DNA of 64,000 nucleotides from Coriobacteriaceae bacterium (lineage in GTDB: Bacteria; Actinomycetota; Coriobacteriia; Coriobacteriales; Coriobacteriaceae): positions 1-64,000 of the forward strand of contig CABIWB010000008.1 in NCBI GenBank assembly GCA_902362275.1. The letters run 5' to 3'. Below, piece by piece: positions 53,739 through 64,000 of the stretch. Under the pieces are notes generated by a model. The model had not been told where the DNA came from. It did no database searches and saw only the letters and a program-made list of their open reading frames with translations. How positions within the stretch are numbered: position 1 is the first letter of the stretch; every line of letters begins with the position of its first letter. The position numbers and the translations under genes were made by a program.

Positions 53739-54503
53739 ATGCTGCTACCCGATTCCAAGACCGAACTCGTCCGCCGTGGCAACAAGGTCGTTTACGACCT
53801 GGGCGACAAGATCGTCAAGGTCTTTAACGAGACCAAGCCTGTCTCCGACGTGTTCAACGAGGCTTTGAATCTTGCCCGCATCAATGAGTGCGGCATCCGC
53901 AGCCCCAAGGCTCTCGAGGTTTCCCAGCTCGAGAACGCCAACGGCTGGGCGCTCGTGACCGAGAAGGTTCCGGGCACCACCCTTGCCGAGAAGATGACTG
54001 CCGAGCCCCAGCGCTTTGGTGAGTACCTCGAGATGTTCGTCGACCTCCAGATTGAGATCCACGGCTACACCTCCCCGCTGCTTAACCGTCAGCGCGACAA
54101 GTTCGCCCGCATGATCGACAGCCTTGATCAGCTCAATGCCACCACGCGCTACAACCTTCAGGAGCGTCTGGACGGCATGACCAAGGAGTTCAAGGTCTGC
54201 CACGGCGACTTCAACCCCTCCAATGTCATCGTCGGCGACGACGGCCAGCTCTATGTGTGCGACTGGGCACACGCCACCCAGGGCTCCCCTGCTGCCGACG
54301 TTGCCACCACCTACCTGCTCTTCGCCCTCAACAGCAAGGACCAGGCCGAGGCCTACCTGGAGCTCTACTGCGACCGCGCCGACATGCCCATGCAGGTCGT
54401 GCGTCAGTGGACGAGCATCGTCGCCGCTTCCGAGCTCGCTCGTAAGCGCAACGTGAACGATGAGTTCCTGAAGAACTGGATCGACGTCGTCGATTATCAG
54501 TAA
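53739..54503 (+). CDS. aminoglycoside phosphotransferase-like kinase of unknown substrate
   Basis: The 254-residue protein has the APH/choline-kinase fold signature: a Brenner-type catalytic loop CHGDFNPSNVIV (about 153-164) and the metal-binding CDWAHA (about 172-177), with a small N-terminal lobe. It belongs to a stand-alone group of phosphotransferases found in gut anaerobes; no substrate is known to me. Nothing in the sequence points to drug resistance. GAAAGGA precedes the ATG. It may be read with adhE or alone; a terminator follows. Confidence 0.8.
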   Translation: MLLPDSKTELVRRGNKVVYDLGDKIVKVFNETKPVSDVFNEALNLARINECGIRSPKALEVSQLENANGWALVTEKVPGTTLAEKMTAEPQRFGEYLEMFVDLQIEIHGYTSPLLNRQRDKFARMIDSLDQLNATTRYNLQERLDGMTKEFKVCHGDFNPSNVIVGDDGQLYVCDWAHATQGSPAADVATTYLLFALNSKDQAEAYLELYCDRADMPMQVVRQWTSIVAASELARKRNVNDEFLKNWIDVVDYQ

Positions 54504-54538
54504 TATCTGAGCGATTTATTTCGCATCGGAGGCACAAG

Positions 54539-54577
54539 AAACCCCACAGCTTATATGGGCTGTGGGGTTTTCCTTTT
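54539..54577 (+). terminator. terminator after the kinase-like gene
   Basis: AAACCCCACAGC and GCTGTGGGGTTT pair around an 8-nt loop and are followed by TCCTTTT, an intrinsic terminator on the plus strand. Confidence 0.9.
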
Positions 54578-54600
54578 AGATATCGAGGATGCTACAAGAT

Positions 54601-54649
54601 AAAAGGACGGCCCCGCATCTCCCCGATCTGGAGAAATGCGGGGCCGTCC
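54601..54649 (-). terminator. proS terminator
   Basis: GGACGGCCCCGCAT and ATGCGGGGCCGTCC pair around a loop and run into TTTTATC on the minus strand. It faces the convergent terminator at 54539-54577. Confidence 0.93.
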
Positions 54650-54679
54650 CGTATATCGAACTACAAACGAAATCGTCGA

Positions 54680-56401
<1,722 letters not shown>

Positions 56402-57484
56402 TTATTTCTCCTCAATAAGTTTGTCGACCTCTGCCATAAGCGCGTCGATAATTTGTTCCTCAGCTACTTTACCAATGATCTGGCCATGCGAAAAGAGCAA
56501 GGCCCGACCACGTCCGCAAGCAACGCCCAGGTCGGCATCAGAAGCCTCACCGGGGCCATTAACGGCACATCCCATCACAGCGATAGAAAGCGGCGCGGAG
56601 TAGTTCTTAAGCCGCTCGGTGACCTCCTCGGCGATGTGAATGAGGTTAACCTGGCAGCGGGCGCACGTGGGGCACGAGACAATCTCGGGGCCACGGCGAC
56701 GCAGGCCCAGCGACTGCAGAATACCCCAGGCAACCGGCGGCTCCTCAACCGGATCGGCCGTGAGAGAGACGCGCATGGTGTCACCAATACCCTCAGACAG
56801 CAGAATACCAAGGCCCACCGAGCTCTTAATGGTGCCCTGAAGCTTGGTACCCGCCTCGGTTACGCCCAGGTGAAGCGGAACGTGGGGAATCTCACGCGAC
56901 AAGGCTCGATAGGTATCGAGCGTCGTTTGCACGCTATGGGCCTTGGCCGAAAGCACAATGTTCGTAAAGCCGCGGTCTTCAAAATGCTTGACGAAACGTT
57001 CGCTCGACATCACGAGTTTTTCGGGCTGCGTGAGGTCGTCGCGCTCGGCGATATCCTGCTCAAGCGAACCGGCATTGACGCCGATACGAATCGCACAGCC
57101 CGCGGCACCAGCAGCATCGATCACCGCGTCAACCTTGGCCCAATCGCCGATATTGCCGGGATTAATGCGCAGCTTGGCAGCTCCGGCCTCAACGGCACCA
57201 ATGGCGAGCTTATGGTTAAAGTGAATATCGGCGACGATCGGCACCGGGGACTCAGCACAGATGGTACGAAAGCCCTCGAGCGCGGCCTCGGTGGGAACAC
57301 TCACGCGCACGATATCGCAGCCCGCCTGCGCCAACGCGCGAACCTGCCCAAGCGTTGCCTGGGCATCGGCGGTATCAGTGCAGGTCATGGACTGAACCAC
57401 CACCGGCGCGCCGCCGCCGATCTGCACGCCGCCCACATGCACGGGGCGCGTCAGCTCGCGCGGCAAAGAATGGGATAGAGACAA
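56402..57484 (-). CDS. ispG: 4-hydroxy-3-methylbut-2-en-1-yl diphosphate synthase IspG
   Basis: IspG is a [4Fe-4S] enzyme of the MEP pathway that makes HMBPP from MEcPP. The 360-residue protein has VQSMTCTDTAD near the start and cluster cysteines in CPTCARC and in MGCAVNGPGEA. I placed the start at a TTG (57484) because GGGGAG lies 8 bp upstream and the product then has normal length; the upstream in-frame extension overlaps rseP. It follows rseP by 13 bp. Confidence 0.95.
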   Translation of the reverse strand: MSLSHSLPRELTRPVHVGGVQIGGGAPVVVQSMTCTDTADAQATLGQVRALAQAGCDIVRVSVPTEAALEGFRTICAESPVPIVADIHFNHKLAIGAVEAGAAKLRINPGNIGDWAKVDAVIDAAGAAGCAIRIGVNAGSLEQDIAERDDLTQPEKLVMSSERFVKHFEDRGFTNIVLSAKAHSVQTTLDTYRALSREIPHVPLHLGVTEAGTKLQGTIKSSVGLGILLSEGIGDTMRVSLTADPVEEPPVAWGILQSLGLRRRGPEIVSCPTCARCQVNLIHIAEEVTERLKNYSAPLSIAVMGCAVNGPGEASDADLGVACGRGRALLFSHGQIIGKVAEEQIIDALMAEVDKLIEEK

Positions 57485-57497
57485 TCCAAACACTCCC

Positions 57498-58859
57498 CTA
57501 CAGAATAAATCGAAGGATGTCGGAACGAAGCATATAGACAAACAGCAGTGCGAAAAGCGCGATGCCCACATAGCTCACAATCGTCTGGACCTTGAGCGGA
57601 AGCTCGCGGCCAGCAATCTTTTGAATGATCTCGATGACCAGCTTGCCGCCATCGAGCGGCGGGATAGGCAGCAAGTTCATAAAGCCCAGCGAGAACGAGA
57701 TGAGCGCTGCAAACGACAAGAACGTGATGGGACCGGCAGCAGCTGCCTGCGAAGACATGACGCTAATACCCACGATCGAGGAGGACTGATCGAGGATCTC
57801 CATCGTATGCTGTGGCTGGAGCAGACATAGCACGCCCTCCGCCGTCTGCGCAACATAGGAGAAGGAGAGGCGCGCCGAGGTGATGGGGTCCAAACGAACC
57901 ACCTGCGTAGAGGCATAAACGCCCAAGCGTTCGTTCTCTTTGAGTGCGACCGAGGTCGAGCACTGCTTGCCATCGCGCTCATACTCAATAGCAATATCGT
58001 CCTTACCGGCGGCCTTGCCGATGGCATCGTAGACATCCATCCAAGTGGAACATGAGACACCGTCAACCGAAAGGATCGCATCACCGGCCTCGATACCCGC
58101 CTTGGCGGCAATAGACCCCTCGTCAACCTGACCGATCACGTTGGTATCCATCGGCACGGTGACACCCGCAATGGAATAGATGCTCATAAGGAGCAAAAAA
58201 CCCGTCAAGATATTGACGAGAATGCCCGCGAGCAGCATAAAGGCGCGCTTGAGAAAGCCTTGGCCAAGATAGGTGTGCGAGCGCTCTTGCGCAAGGAACT
58301 CGGCCTCGCCGCACGACAGCTCCCACACATCGCCCTCGGCAGTCGCATGTTCGCGATCGAAACGGCGACCATCAAAGGTGGTATAGCCTGCCGTGTCTCG
58401 CGGCAACGTCTGATATTTGGTGGGATAGTAGCTCGGCGAGGGCTGCTCCCCTTCCTCATACCAGGGCGCGATGGAGCCCCAACCCAAGAGCAAGGCACAT
58501 GCCTCGAGCACATCCTCCTCGGACAGTTCGAGCTCGGCGGCAAGGTCGGCCACGGTCACGCGACCATGACGATAGATAGCCGCGAGCACGCGATCGGCGC
58601 ACGAGACATCGGTCGGATCCATACCGCAGATGGCAGCGTAGCCACCCAGCAGCAGCGGGGTCACGCCAAACTTGGTTCCAATGCGACGCGACGTGAAATG
58701 GATATCAAAGCGGCACGGCAGGCCCAAAAAGAACTCGGTCACACGGACGCCGCAGGCACGCGCCGCCAAAAAGTGGCCGCCCTCGTGCAAAAACACGAGT
58801 ACGGAAAGCATCAGCAGGCCCCAAAAGACCGATGAAAGAACGCTCAGAACAGTATCCAT
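57498..58859 (-). CDS. rseP: site-2 intramembrane metalloprotease RseP/RasP with an inserted domain
   Basis: RseP-type proteases cut membrane anchors of anti-sigma factors and signal peptides. The 453-residue protein has HEGGH (25-29) in its first helix and LPIPPLDGGKL in a later helix, with a PDZ domain between (about 240-320). Unlike the family, about 115 extra residues (roughly 79-195) follow GGYAAICGM; part of this (about 86-131, DRVLAAIYRHGRVTVADLAA onward) looks like a winged helix. ATG at 58859 was chosen; TTG at 58874 is an option. It lies between dxr and ispG. Confidence 0.9.
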   Translation of the reverse strand: MDTVLSVLSSVFWGLLMLSVLVFLHEGGHFLAARACGVRVTEFFLGLPCRFDIHFTSRRIGTKFGVTPLLLGGYAAICGMDPTDVSCADRVLAAIYRHGRVTVADLAAELELSEEDVLEACALLLGWGSIAPWYEEGEQPSPSYYPTKYQTLPRDTAGYTTFDGRRFDREHATAEGDVWELSCGEAEFLAQERSHTYLGQGFLKRAFMLLAGILVNILTGFLLLMSIYSIAGVTVPMDTNVIGQVDEGSIAAKAGIEAGDAILSVDGVSCSTWMDVYDAIGKAAGKDDIAIEYERDGKQCSTSVALKENERLGVYASTQVVRLDPITSARLSFSYVAQTAEGVLCLLQPQHTMEILDQSSSIVGISVMSSQAAAAGPITFLSFAALISFSLGFMNLLPIPPLDGGKLVIEIIQKIAGRELPLKVQTIVSYVGIALFALLFVYMLRSDILRFIL

Positions 58860-58884
58860 AAAACGAAAAAGCAATCCTTATGGG

Positions 58885-60072
58885 TTAGGAACGGGTTGCG
58901 GCGAGCACCTGCGCAGCTTTTTCACGCGCCCACGCATCGATGTCGCGAAGCTGCTCAAACGAATCGGCTGCCTGCACATCGTGGGCATCCATGCAGGATT
59001 CCACAATGCGATCGATATCGGTAAAGCTGCAGCCATCGTGCAGGAAGGCATCGACGGCGACCTCGTTGGCGGCATTGAGCACGCACGGCATGGTGCCACC
59101 CGTCTTGCCGGCACGCTCGGCCAGTGCCAGACAGCGGAAGGTATCCATGTCGGCAGCATCAAACGTGAGCTGTCCCAGCTCGCGAAAATCGATACGAGGC
59201 GCCGGGGTATCCCAACGCTCGGGATACGAGAACGCGAACTGGATGGGAATACGCATGTCGGAAGTACCGAGATGCGCCATCACAGAGCCGTCGGCGAACT
59301 CGACCATAGAGTGAATCTTGGACTGACGCTGCACGACCACGTTAATGAAATCGAGGTCGCAGTTAAACAGGTGCATGGCCTCGATGCGCTCCAGGCCCTT
59401 GTTCATGAGGGTGGCGGAGTCGATGGTGATCTTGGCACCCATGGCCCACGTGGGATGCGCGAGGGCATCGGCACGCGTCACGCGATCGAGCTCGTCGCGC
59501 GTGCGGCCAAAGAACGGACCGCCCGAGCAGGTGAGCCAAATGCAGTGGGCCTCGCGCGGGTTCTCCCCCAGATAGCACTGGTAGATGGCGGAATGCTCAG
59601 AGTCGACCGGAATAAGCTGGCCCGGTTGCGCCAACGGCATAAGCAAGTCGCCACCGACGACGAGGGACTCCTTGTTGGCAAGGGCAAGGCGCTTATTCGA
59701 GGTCAAGGCCGCATGGCTCGCCTCGAGACCGGCGGCGCCCACAATAGCGACGAGCACGCAGTCGACATCGTCGCGACGCGCGAGCTCGCAAACCGCCTGC
59801 GCGCCAACGCCGAGCTGCGTGCCCTCGGGCAACTCCTGCAGCACGGCGTCATCGCCATGAGCGACATCGGCCACGGCAACCGCCGGAACCGAGAACTCAA
59901 GAGCAGCGGCAACGAGCTCAGAGGTACTGGAGTTAACGGACAGCGCCGTCACCTGCAGGCGATCGGCATGCTGGCGGCACACATCGAGCGCCTGGGTGCC
60001 GATAGAGCCTGTACAGCCCAGGATGGCAACACGGAGACGTCCATCGGAGCCATACGTCGTCTGGAAGGACAT
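58885..60072 (-). CDS. dxr: 1-deoxy-D-xylulose 5-phosphate reductoisomerase
   Basis: Dxr is the second enzyme of the MEP isoprenoid pathway. The 395-residue protein has the NADPH motif GCTGSIGTQALD (about 19-30), the metal-binding DSEHSAI and the loop SGGPFFGRTRDEL. ATG overlaps the cdsA stop (TAATG). cdsA-dxr-rseP-ispG is a common cluster of envelope and isoprenoid genes. Confidence 0.96.
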   Translation of the reverse strand: MSFQTTYGSDGRLRVAILGCTGSIGTQALDVCRQHADRLQVTALSVNSSTSELVAAALEFSVPAVAVADVAHGDDAVLQELPEGTQLGVGAQAVCELARRDDVDCVLVAIVGAAGLEASHAALTSNKRLALANKESLVVGGDLLMPLAQPGQLIPVDSEHSAIYQCYLGENPREAHCIWLTCSGGPFFGRTRDELDRVTRADALAHPTWAMGAKITIDSATLMNKGLERIEAMHLFNCDLDFINVVVQRQSKIHSMVEFADGSVMAHLGTSDMRIPIQFAFSYPERWDTPAPRIDFRELGQLTFDAADMDTFRCLALAERAGKTGGTMPCVLNAANEVAVDAFLHDGCSFTDIDRIVESCMDAHDVQAADSFEQLRDIDAWAREKAAQVLAATRS

Positions 60073-60971
60073 TACAGCACGCCTCCGATCATCAGCAACA
60101 GCTGCGCGGTGATGCAGCCGAAGATAAGCGAATCGCTACGATCGAGCATGCCGCCGTGGCCCGGGATAAGGTTGCCGGAATCCTTGACGCCCACACCGCG
60201 CTTGATGCGCGACTCGATAAGGTCGCCGATAACGCCCAGAATGGACACAACCACGCCGCACAGCAGCGCATAGGGCAGGCTGAGCTTGTAGAAGTGCGTC
60301 ACCCACAGGATTAGCCAAATCAAAACCGAGCCTAAGATGCCGCCGGCAAACCCCTCCCAGCTCTTTTTGGGAGAGATCTTGGGAACCATCTTGTGCTTGC
60401 CGATACGGCTGCCCACGATGTAGGCAAACGAATCAGAGACCCAAAGGGACGCGCAAACGCCCACTGAAAGCAGGGCACCGGCAAAACCGGGCACGGCATC
60501 GCGCAGCAGCACGATAGCCGACAGCATAAAGCCAGTGTAGATGGGACCCATGAGCGTCACGGCCACATCAGAGATGCGGGTACGCGGCGACCAGACATAC
60601 CAAATGCCCACAGCGAGCATCAAGGCAAAAAGCAGGGCATTCAGCAACATCGAATCGCCCAACGCCGACAGCGGAAAGAGTACGGCGGCAGCGATACCCA
60701 TGTGCTCGTTAGCCATCTTGCCATCGAGCCTTGTCATACGGAAAAACTCATAGCAGCACAGACCGCTCATGACAGAAACAAAGATGGCCGTGGGCACGAT
60801 ACCCAAAACCAGGCACAGGATAAAGACGACGGCGTAGACGATACCGGCGGCGGCACGGGTGATAAAGCCCGCCAGCCACGAACCGGTGCCGCCCTTCGCT
60901 GCAGGCGCTTCCGCAGTGGCAGCTTTACGCGCAGGCGTCTTGGGAGCAGATGCCTTGGGACGATCGGACAC
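60072..60971 (-). CDS. cdsA: phosphatidate cytidylyltransferase
   Basis: CdsA makes CDP-diacylglycerol for phospholipid synthesis. The 299-residue integral membrane protein has about eight helices and the signature DSFAYIVGSRIGKHK with KKSWEGFAGG and the C-terminal KDSGNLIPGHGGMLDRSDSL. An Ala/Lys/Pro-rich tail of about 30 residues precedes the first helix. The GTG start at 60971 lies 2 bp after the uppS stop. Confidence 0.95.
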   Translation of the reverse strand: MSDRPKASAPKTPARKAATAEAPAAKGGTGSWLAGFITRAAAGIVYAVVFILCLVLGIVPTAIFVSVMSGLCCYEFFRMTRLDGKMANEHMGIAAAVLFPLSALGDSMLLNALLFALMLAVGIWYVWSPRTRISDVAVTLMGPIYTGFMLSAIVLLRDAVPGFAGALLSVGVCASLWVSDSFAYIVGSRIGKHKMVPKISPKKSWEGFAGGILGSVLIWLILWVTHFYKLSLPYALLCGVVVSILGVIGDLIESRIKRGVGVKDSGNLIPGHGGMLDRSDSLIFGCITAQLLLMIGGVL

Positions 60972-60973
60972 GA

Positions 60974-61768
60974 TTAAGCCTCCTCGGTCTTGCTCAGTCC
61001 ACCAAACCTACGGTCACGGCCCTGATAGGCCAAAATGGCGTCGACAAGGCCCCAACGATCAAAGTCGGGCCAATAGGTATCGGTGACGTAGAACTCGGAA
61101 TAAGCCACCTGCCACAACAGATAGTTCGAAAGGCGCAGCTCACCAGAGGTGCGAATCACAAGCTCAGGATCGGGAAGACCGGCGGTATAGAGGTGGGAAG
61201 CCACCATGTCGTCATCAATTGCGGCAGGATCGATCTTGCCGGCGGCAGCGTCGAGTGCAATCTGACGGACAGCGCGGGTAATCTCGGCACGCGCGCCGTA
61301 GTTGACTGCAAGCGCCAGCGTCATACCGGTGTGATCGGCGCACTCGGCAAGACCGCGTTCAAAAACGTCGCGGGTCTTCTTGGGCAGCGCGGAAATGTCA
61401 CCCAAAAAGACAACACGCACGTTTTCGCGCTTCAGAAGCGGCAGCTCGTCGATAAACGTCTTGGCAAACAGATGCATCAAGACGTTGACCTCATGCTGCG
61501 GACGGTTCCAGTTTTCGGTAGAAAACGCATAGGCCGAAAGCACGTCGACGCCTAAGCGCACGCAGGCGGTAATGATCTCGCGCAGCGAGACGATACCTGC
61601 CTTATGACCCTCGGTGCGTGCAAGACCGCGCGACGTGGCCCAACGACCGTTGCCGTCCATGATGCACGAGATATGGTGCGGAATGTTATTGAGGTCAAGG
61701 TCGGAAAAACCGACGCCCGCAGGGGCGTCGGCAAAGTACTCGACCAGTTTATGCTCGTCGTATTGCAC
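60974..61768 (-). CDS. uppS: isoprenyl transferase (undecaprenyl diphosphate synthase-type)
   Basis: UppS extends farnesyl diphosphate with isopentenyl units to the carrier lipid of cell-wall synthesis. The 264-residue protein has CIMDGNGRWA (about 35-44), the usual NYGARAEI and the C-terminal RTSGELRLSNYLLWQ. The GTG start lies 1 bp after the frr stop. In actinobacteria close paralogues make shorter products, so chain length is inferred. Confidence 0.93.
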   Translation of the reverse strand: MQYDEHKLVEYFADAPAGVGFSDLDLNNIPHHISCIMDGNGRWATSRGLARTEGHKAGIVSLREIITACVRLGVDVLSAYAFSTENWNRPQHEVNVLMHLFAKTFIDELPLLKRENVRVVFLGDISALPKKTRDVFERGLAECADHTGMTLALAVNYGARAEITRAVRQIALDAAAGKIDPAAIDDDMVASHLYTAGLPDPELVIRTSGELRLSNYLLWQVAYSEFYVTDTYWPDFDRWGLVDAILAYQGRDRRFGGLSKTEEA

Positions 61769-61769
61769 C

Positions 61770-62306
61770 TTAGATCTCCATGACCTCGGCTTCTTTTTCC
61801 TTCAGAAGTTCCTCGACCTTGGCGACATACTCATCGGTGTGCTTCTGGACCTTGGCCTGCTCGCGACGGACATCGTCCTCGGTGAGCTCCTCATCGCGCT
61901 CGAGCTTGTTGTTGAAGTCGCGACGGATGTTACGGATAGACACCTTGGCCTGCTCGGCGTACTCGCGGCACTCCTTAACGAGCTCGCGACGGCGCTCCTC
62001 GGTGGGAGCCGGGAACGGCAGACGAACGACGGTGCCATCGGAGTTGGGGGTAATACCCAGATCGGAAGCGCCGATGGCCTTGACGATAGCATTGATGAGT
62101 GCCTTGTCCCACGGCTCGATGAGCAGCATGTGGGCCTCGGGGGTCTTGACGGCGGCAACCTGCGTGACCGGCGTGGGAACACCGTAATAATCGACGGTGA
62201 TGTCGGAAAGAATGTTGGCATTGGCGCGGCCGGTACGAACCTTGGAGAAGTTATGTTTAAGCGACTCGAGCGACTTGTCCATGTGGGCGGTGATATTCTC
62301 TGCCAT
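61770..62306 (-). CDS. frr: ribosome recycling factor
   Basis: RRF splits post-termination ribosomes together with EF-G. The 178-residue protein starts MAENITAHMDKSLESLKHNF and has VRTGRANANIL and the C-terminal DFNNKLERDEELTEDDVR, covering the whole family. It lies between pyrH and uppS, in the common order tsf-pyrH-frr-uppS-cdsA. Confidence 0.97.
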   Translation of the reverse strand: MAENITAHMDKSLESLKHNFSKVRTGRANANILSDITVDYYGVPTPVTQVAAVKTPEAHMLLIEPWDKALINAIVKAIGASDLGITPNSDGTVVRLPFPAPTEERRRELVKECREYAEQAKVSIRNIRRDFNNKLERDEELTEDDVRREQAKVQKHTDEYVAKVEELLKEKEAEVMEI

Positions 62307-62308
62307 GC

Positions 62309-63031
62309 TTAATCCTCCTGATAGACGAGCGTGCCGACGGGCTCACCCGAAAGCGCGCGCTTGACGGTGTCCTCGCCATCGATGTTGAGGACCAAAATCG
62401 GCATACGGTTGTCCTGGCACAGTGCCGTAGCCGTGGAATCCATAACCTGCAGACCGCGGACGAGAACCTCGTGATAGGTAATCTTGTCAAAACAGACGGC
62501 ATCGGCGCACTTGACGGGATCCTTGTCGTAGATGCCGTCAACCTTGGTGGCTTTAATCAGAATCTCGGCGCCGATCTCGCACGCACGAAGAGCCGCGGCG
62601 GTGTCGGTCGTAAAATACGGATTGCCCGAACCGGCGGCAAAAATAACAACGTTGCCCTTGGAAAGGTGGTTGATGGCGCGACGGCGAATATAGGGCTCGC
62701 AGATCTCGTTCATCTGGATAGCGCTCATCACGCGGCAGGGAACATCATTATGCTCGAAGGCATCCTGCAGGGCGAGCGCGTTCATAACGGTTGCCAGCAT
62801 GCCCATGTAGTCGGCCTGAGCACGCTCCATGCCACCGGCAGCGCCGGCCATGCCGCGGAAAATATTGCCGCCGCCGACAACGACGCCGACCTCATGACCA
62901 ACGGCGAGCAGCTCATTGACCTGCTTGGCAAGATGGTCGGTAACCTTGGGGTCGATGCCATATTGGCCGTCGCCCATCAGTGCTTCGCCGGAAAGCTTAA
63001 GAAGCACGCGTTTATATCGGATGTCGGACAA
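62309..63031 (-). CDS. pyrH: uridylate kinase
   Basis: PyrH phosphorylates UMP to UDP. The 240-residue protein shows [21 protein letters not shown] and [11 protein letters not shown], typical of the amino-acid-kinase fold. The TTG start at 63031 has AGGAGG 6 bp upstream. It begins after the tsf terminator, so it may have its own promoter in 63032-63090. Confidence 0.96.
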   Translation of the reverse strand: MSDIRYKRVLLKLSGEALMGDGQYGIDPKVTDHLAKQVNELLAVGHEVGVVVGGGNIFRGMAGAAGGMERAQADYMGMLATVMNALALQDAFEHNDVPCRVMSAIQMNEICEPYIRRRAINHLSKGNVVIFAAGSGNPYFTTDTAAALRACEIGAEILIKATKVDGIYDKDPVKCADAVCFDKITYHEVLVRGLQVMDSTATALCQDNRMPILVLNIDGEDTVKRALSGEPVGTLVYQED

Positions 63032-63091
63032 AGCGATCCTCCTTTAGATTGAACTCACAACATTCTATCAAAGGCTCTAAGAAGAGCCATG

Positions 63092-63127
63092 AAAAAGCAG
63101 GCTGTGAGTAAAACCCACAGCCTGCTC
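63092..63127 (-). terminator. tsf terminator
   Basis: GAGCAGGCTGTG and CACAGCCTGC pair around a short loop and are followed by TTTTTC on the minus strand, 20 bp after the tsf stop. Confidence 0.92.
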
Positions 63128-63149
63128 ATTACCAGCTACAAGAGCTTAT

Positions 63150-64000
63150 TTACTCGCCACGGACCAGACGGTCAAAGGCAACGACGGTAATGGTGTCGCC
63201 GAGCTCCTTAGAGACCTGCTCAGCGTACTTCTTGATGGTGAGGGAGCTGTCCTTGATGAACTCCTGCTCGGTGAGCACGGACTGCTTGTAGAACTTCTCC
63301 AGACGGCCGACAGCCATCTTCTCCTGGATAGCCTCGGGCTTGCCGGACTCGGCAGCCTGGGCCATGTAGATCTGCTTCTCGTGCTCGACGGTCTCGGCCG
63401 GAACCTGATCGCGGGTAGCGCAGATCGGGGCGACGGCGGCAACCTGAAGGGCAACGTCGTGAGCGAAGGTCTTGAAGGACTCAGCCTGAGCGGTCTCGGC
63501 CTTCTCGAAAGCAAACTCGACGAGGACGCCAATCTTACCACCCATGTGGATGTAAGAAGCGAGAGCGCCGTTCTCGGCCTTGCGGGCGGCGAAGCGGGAG
63601 ATCTTCATGTTCTCGCCCATGATGTGAATCATCTCGGTAAGCTCGGAGGAAACGGTCTCCTCACCCATCGGCTTCTCGAGCAGAGCGTCGACGTCAGCAG
63701 GCTCGGTGGTAGCGACAACCTCGGCGACCTTGGAAGCAAAGCCGGTGAACTTGGCGTTGGAGCCAACGAAGTCGGTCTCGCAGGAGAGCTCGAGCAGAGC
63801 GCCGGTCTTGCCATCCTCGGAGACGAACGCGGCGACAGCGCCCTCGTTGGTCTCACGGCCAGCCTTCTTGGCAGCCTTGGCGAGGCCGTTCTTACGCAGA
63901 ACGTCGACAGCGGCGTCCATGTCGCCGTCAGCCTCGACGAGAGCCTTCTTGCACTCCATCATCGGGGAGTCGGTCATCTCGCGGAGCTGCTTGACCATAG
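63150..64000 (-). CDS. tsf: elongation factor Ts, truncated at the window edge
   Basis: EF-Ts exchanges GDP for GTP on EF-Tu. The visible part has VKQLREMTDSPMMECKKAL and the later QVAAVAPICATRDQVP region, covering nearly the whole protein (282 residues visible). The gene continues past base 64000: the ATG at 63998 is probably an internal Met, since family members have a few residues (such as ITAAM) before VKQLRE. rpsB is expected next. Confidence 0.93.
   Translation of the reverse strand, partial: MVKQLREMTDSPMMECKKALVEADGDMDAAVDVLRKNGLAKAAKKAGRETNEGAVAAFVSEDGKTGALLELSCETDFVGSNAKFTGFASKVAEVVATTEPADVDALLEKPMGEETVSSELTEMIHIMGENMKISRFAARKAENGALASYIHMGGKIGVLVEFAFEKAETAQAESFKTFAHDVALQVAAVAPICATRDQVPAETVEHEKQIYMAQAAESGKPEAIQEKMAVGRLEKFYKQSVLTEQEFIKDSSLTIKKYAEQVSKELGDTITVVAFDRLVRGE

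Noticed and set aside
53739..54503. Calling the kinase-like gene an antibiotic resistance gene
   Set aside because: Only the general phosphotransferase fold is visible; the group contains many non-resistance kinases and there is no mobile context for this gene.

Overview
The window looks like a 64 kb stretch of chromosome from an anaerobic gut actinobacterium of the class Coriobacteriia, most like Collinsella. This is inferred from gene content and protein sequence; no database search was made. Coding density is high, the DNA is GC-rich, and an actinobacterial-type integration host factor sits next to gmk. Several genes are more typical of Firmicutes (RNase Y, RNase J, SpoVS, PyrDB/PyrK, PyrR), a mix expected for Coriobacteriia. 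Nearly everything is core housekeeping on the minus strand. The plus-strand genes are lexA with a membrane acyltransferase, rpmB, adhE and a small kinase-like gene.

Layout from left to right: (1) 1-380, intergenic with a gene remnant and a 33-bp-arm palindrome; (2) dut, nrdR and a LysM membrane protein, divergent from lexA across a region with three LexA boxes; (3) a minus-strand operon rny - GHKL ATPase - spoVS - miaB - miaA - hflX, where hflX carries an in-frame amber codon; (4) recA-recX, with a LexA box inside the recA promoter; (5) rnjA-ftsK-rodZ-like-yajQ-rimO-pgsA-cinA; (6) an intergenic region of about 650 bp holding two nested palindromes; (7) rpsO and pnp; (8) lepA-dusB-hemW-dnaJ-dnaJ-mtaB-phoH-ybeY-dgkA-era-recO; (9) comEA-comEC-holA-rpsT; (10) mihF-gmk-rpoZ-thiI; (11) the pyrimidine operon pyrRBCKDF behind a leader that looks like an attenuator; (12) rpmB, a Y1/RAYT transposase element with 51-bp terminal inverted repeats, adhE and a phosphotransferase; (13) tsf-pyrH-frr-uppS-cdsA-dxr-rseP-ispG-proS.

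Together the genes cover SOS response and recombination (lexA, recA, recX, recO, competence genes), RNA decay and ribosome maturation (RNase Y, RNase J, PNPase, YbeY, Era, LepA), and tRNA/ribosome modification, with all three methylthiotransferase families present (MiaB, RimO, MtaB). They also cover pyrimidine synthesis, the last steps of isoprenoid and phospholipid synthesis, and fermentative ethanol formation. Many genes overlap as TAATG, TGATG or ATGA, which implies translational coupling.

The most unusual signals are the two inverted nested palindromes between pnp and rnjA, which share linkers but have covarying or unrelated stems; the amber codon in hflX; the SOS-controlled LysM gene and lexA-coupled acyltransferase; helically phased CCAAA repeats upstream of recA with a matching motif upstream of comEA; a site-2 protease with an inserted helix-turn-helix-like segment; and a DnaJ with a membrane C-terminus.
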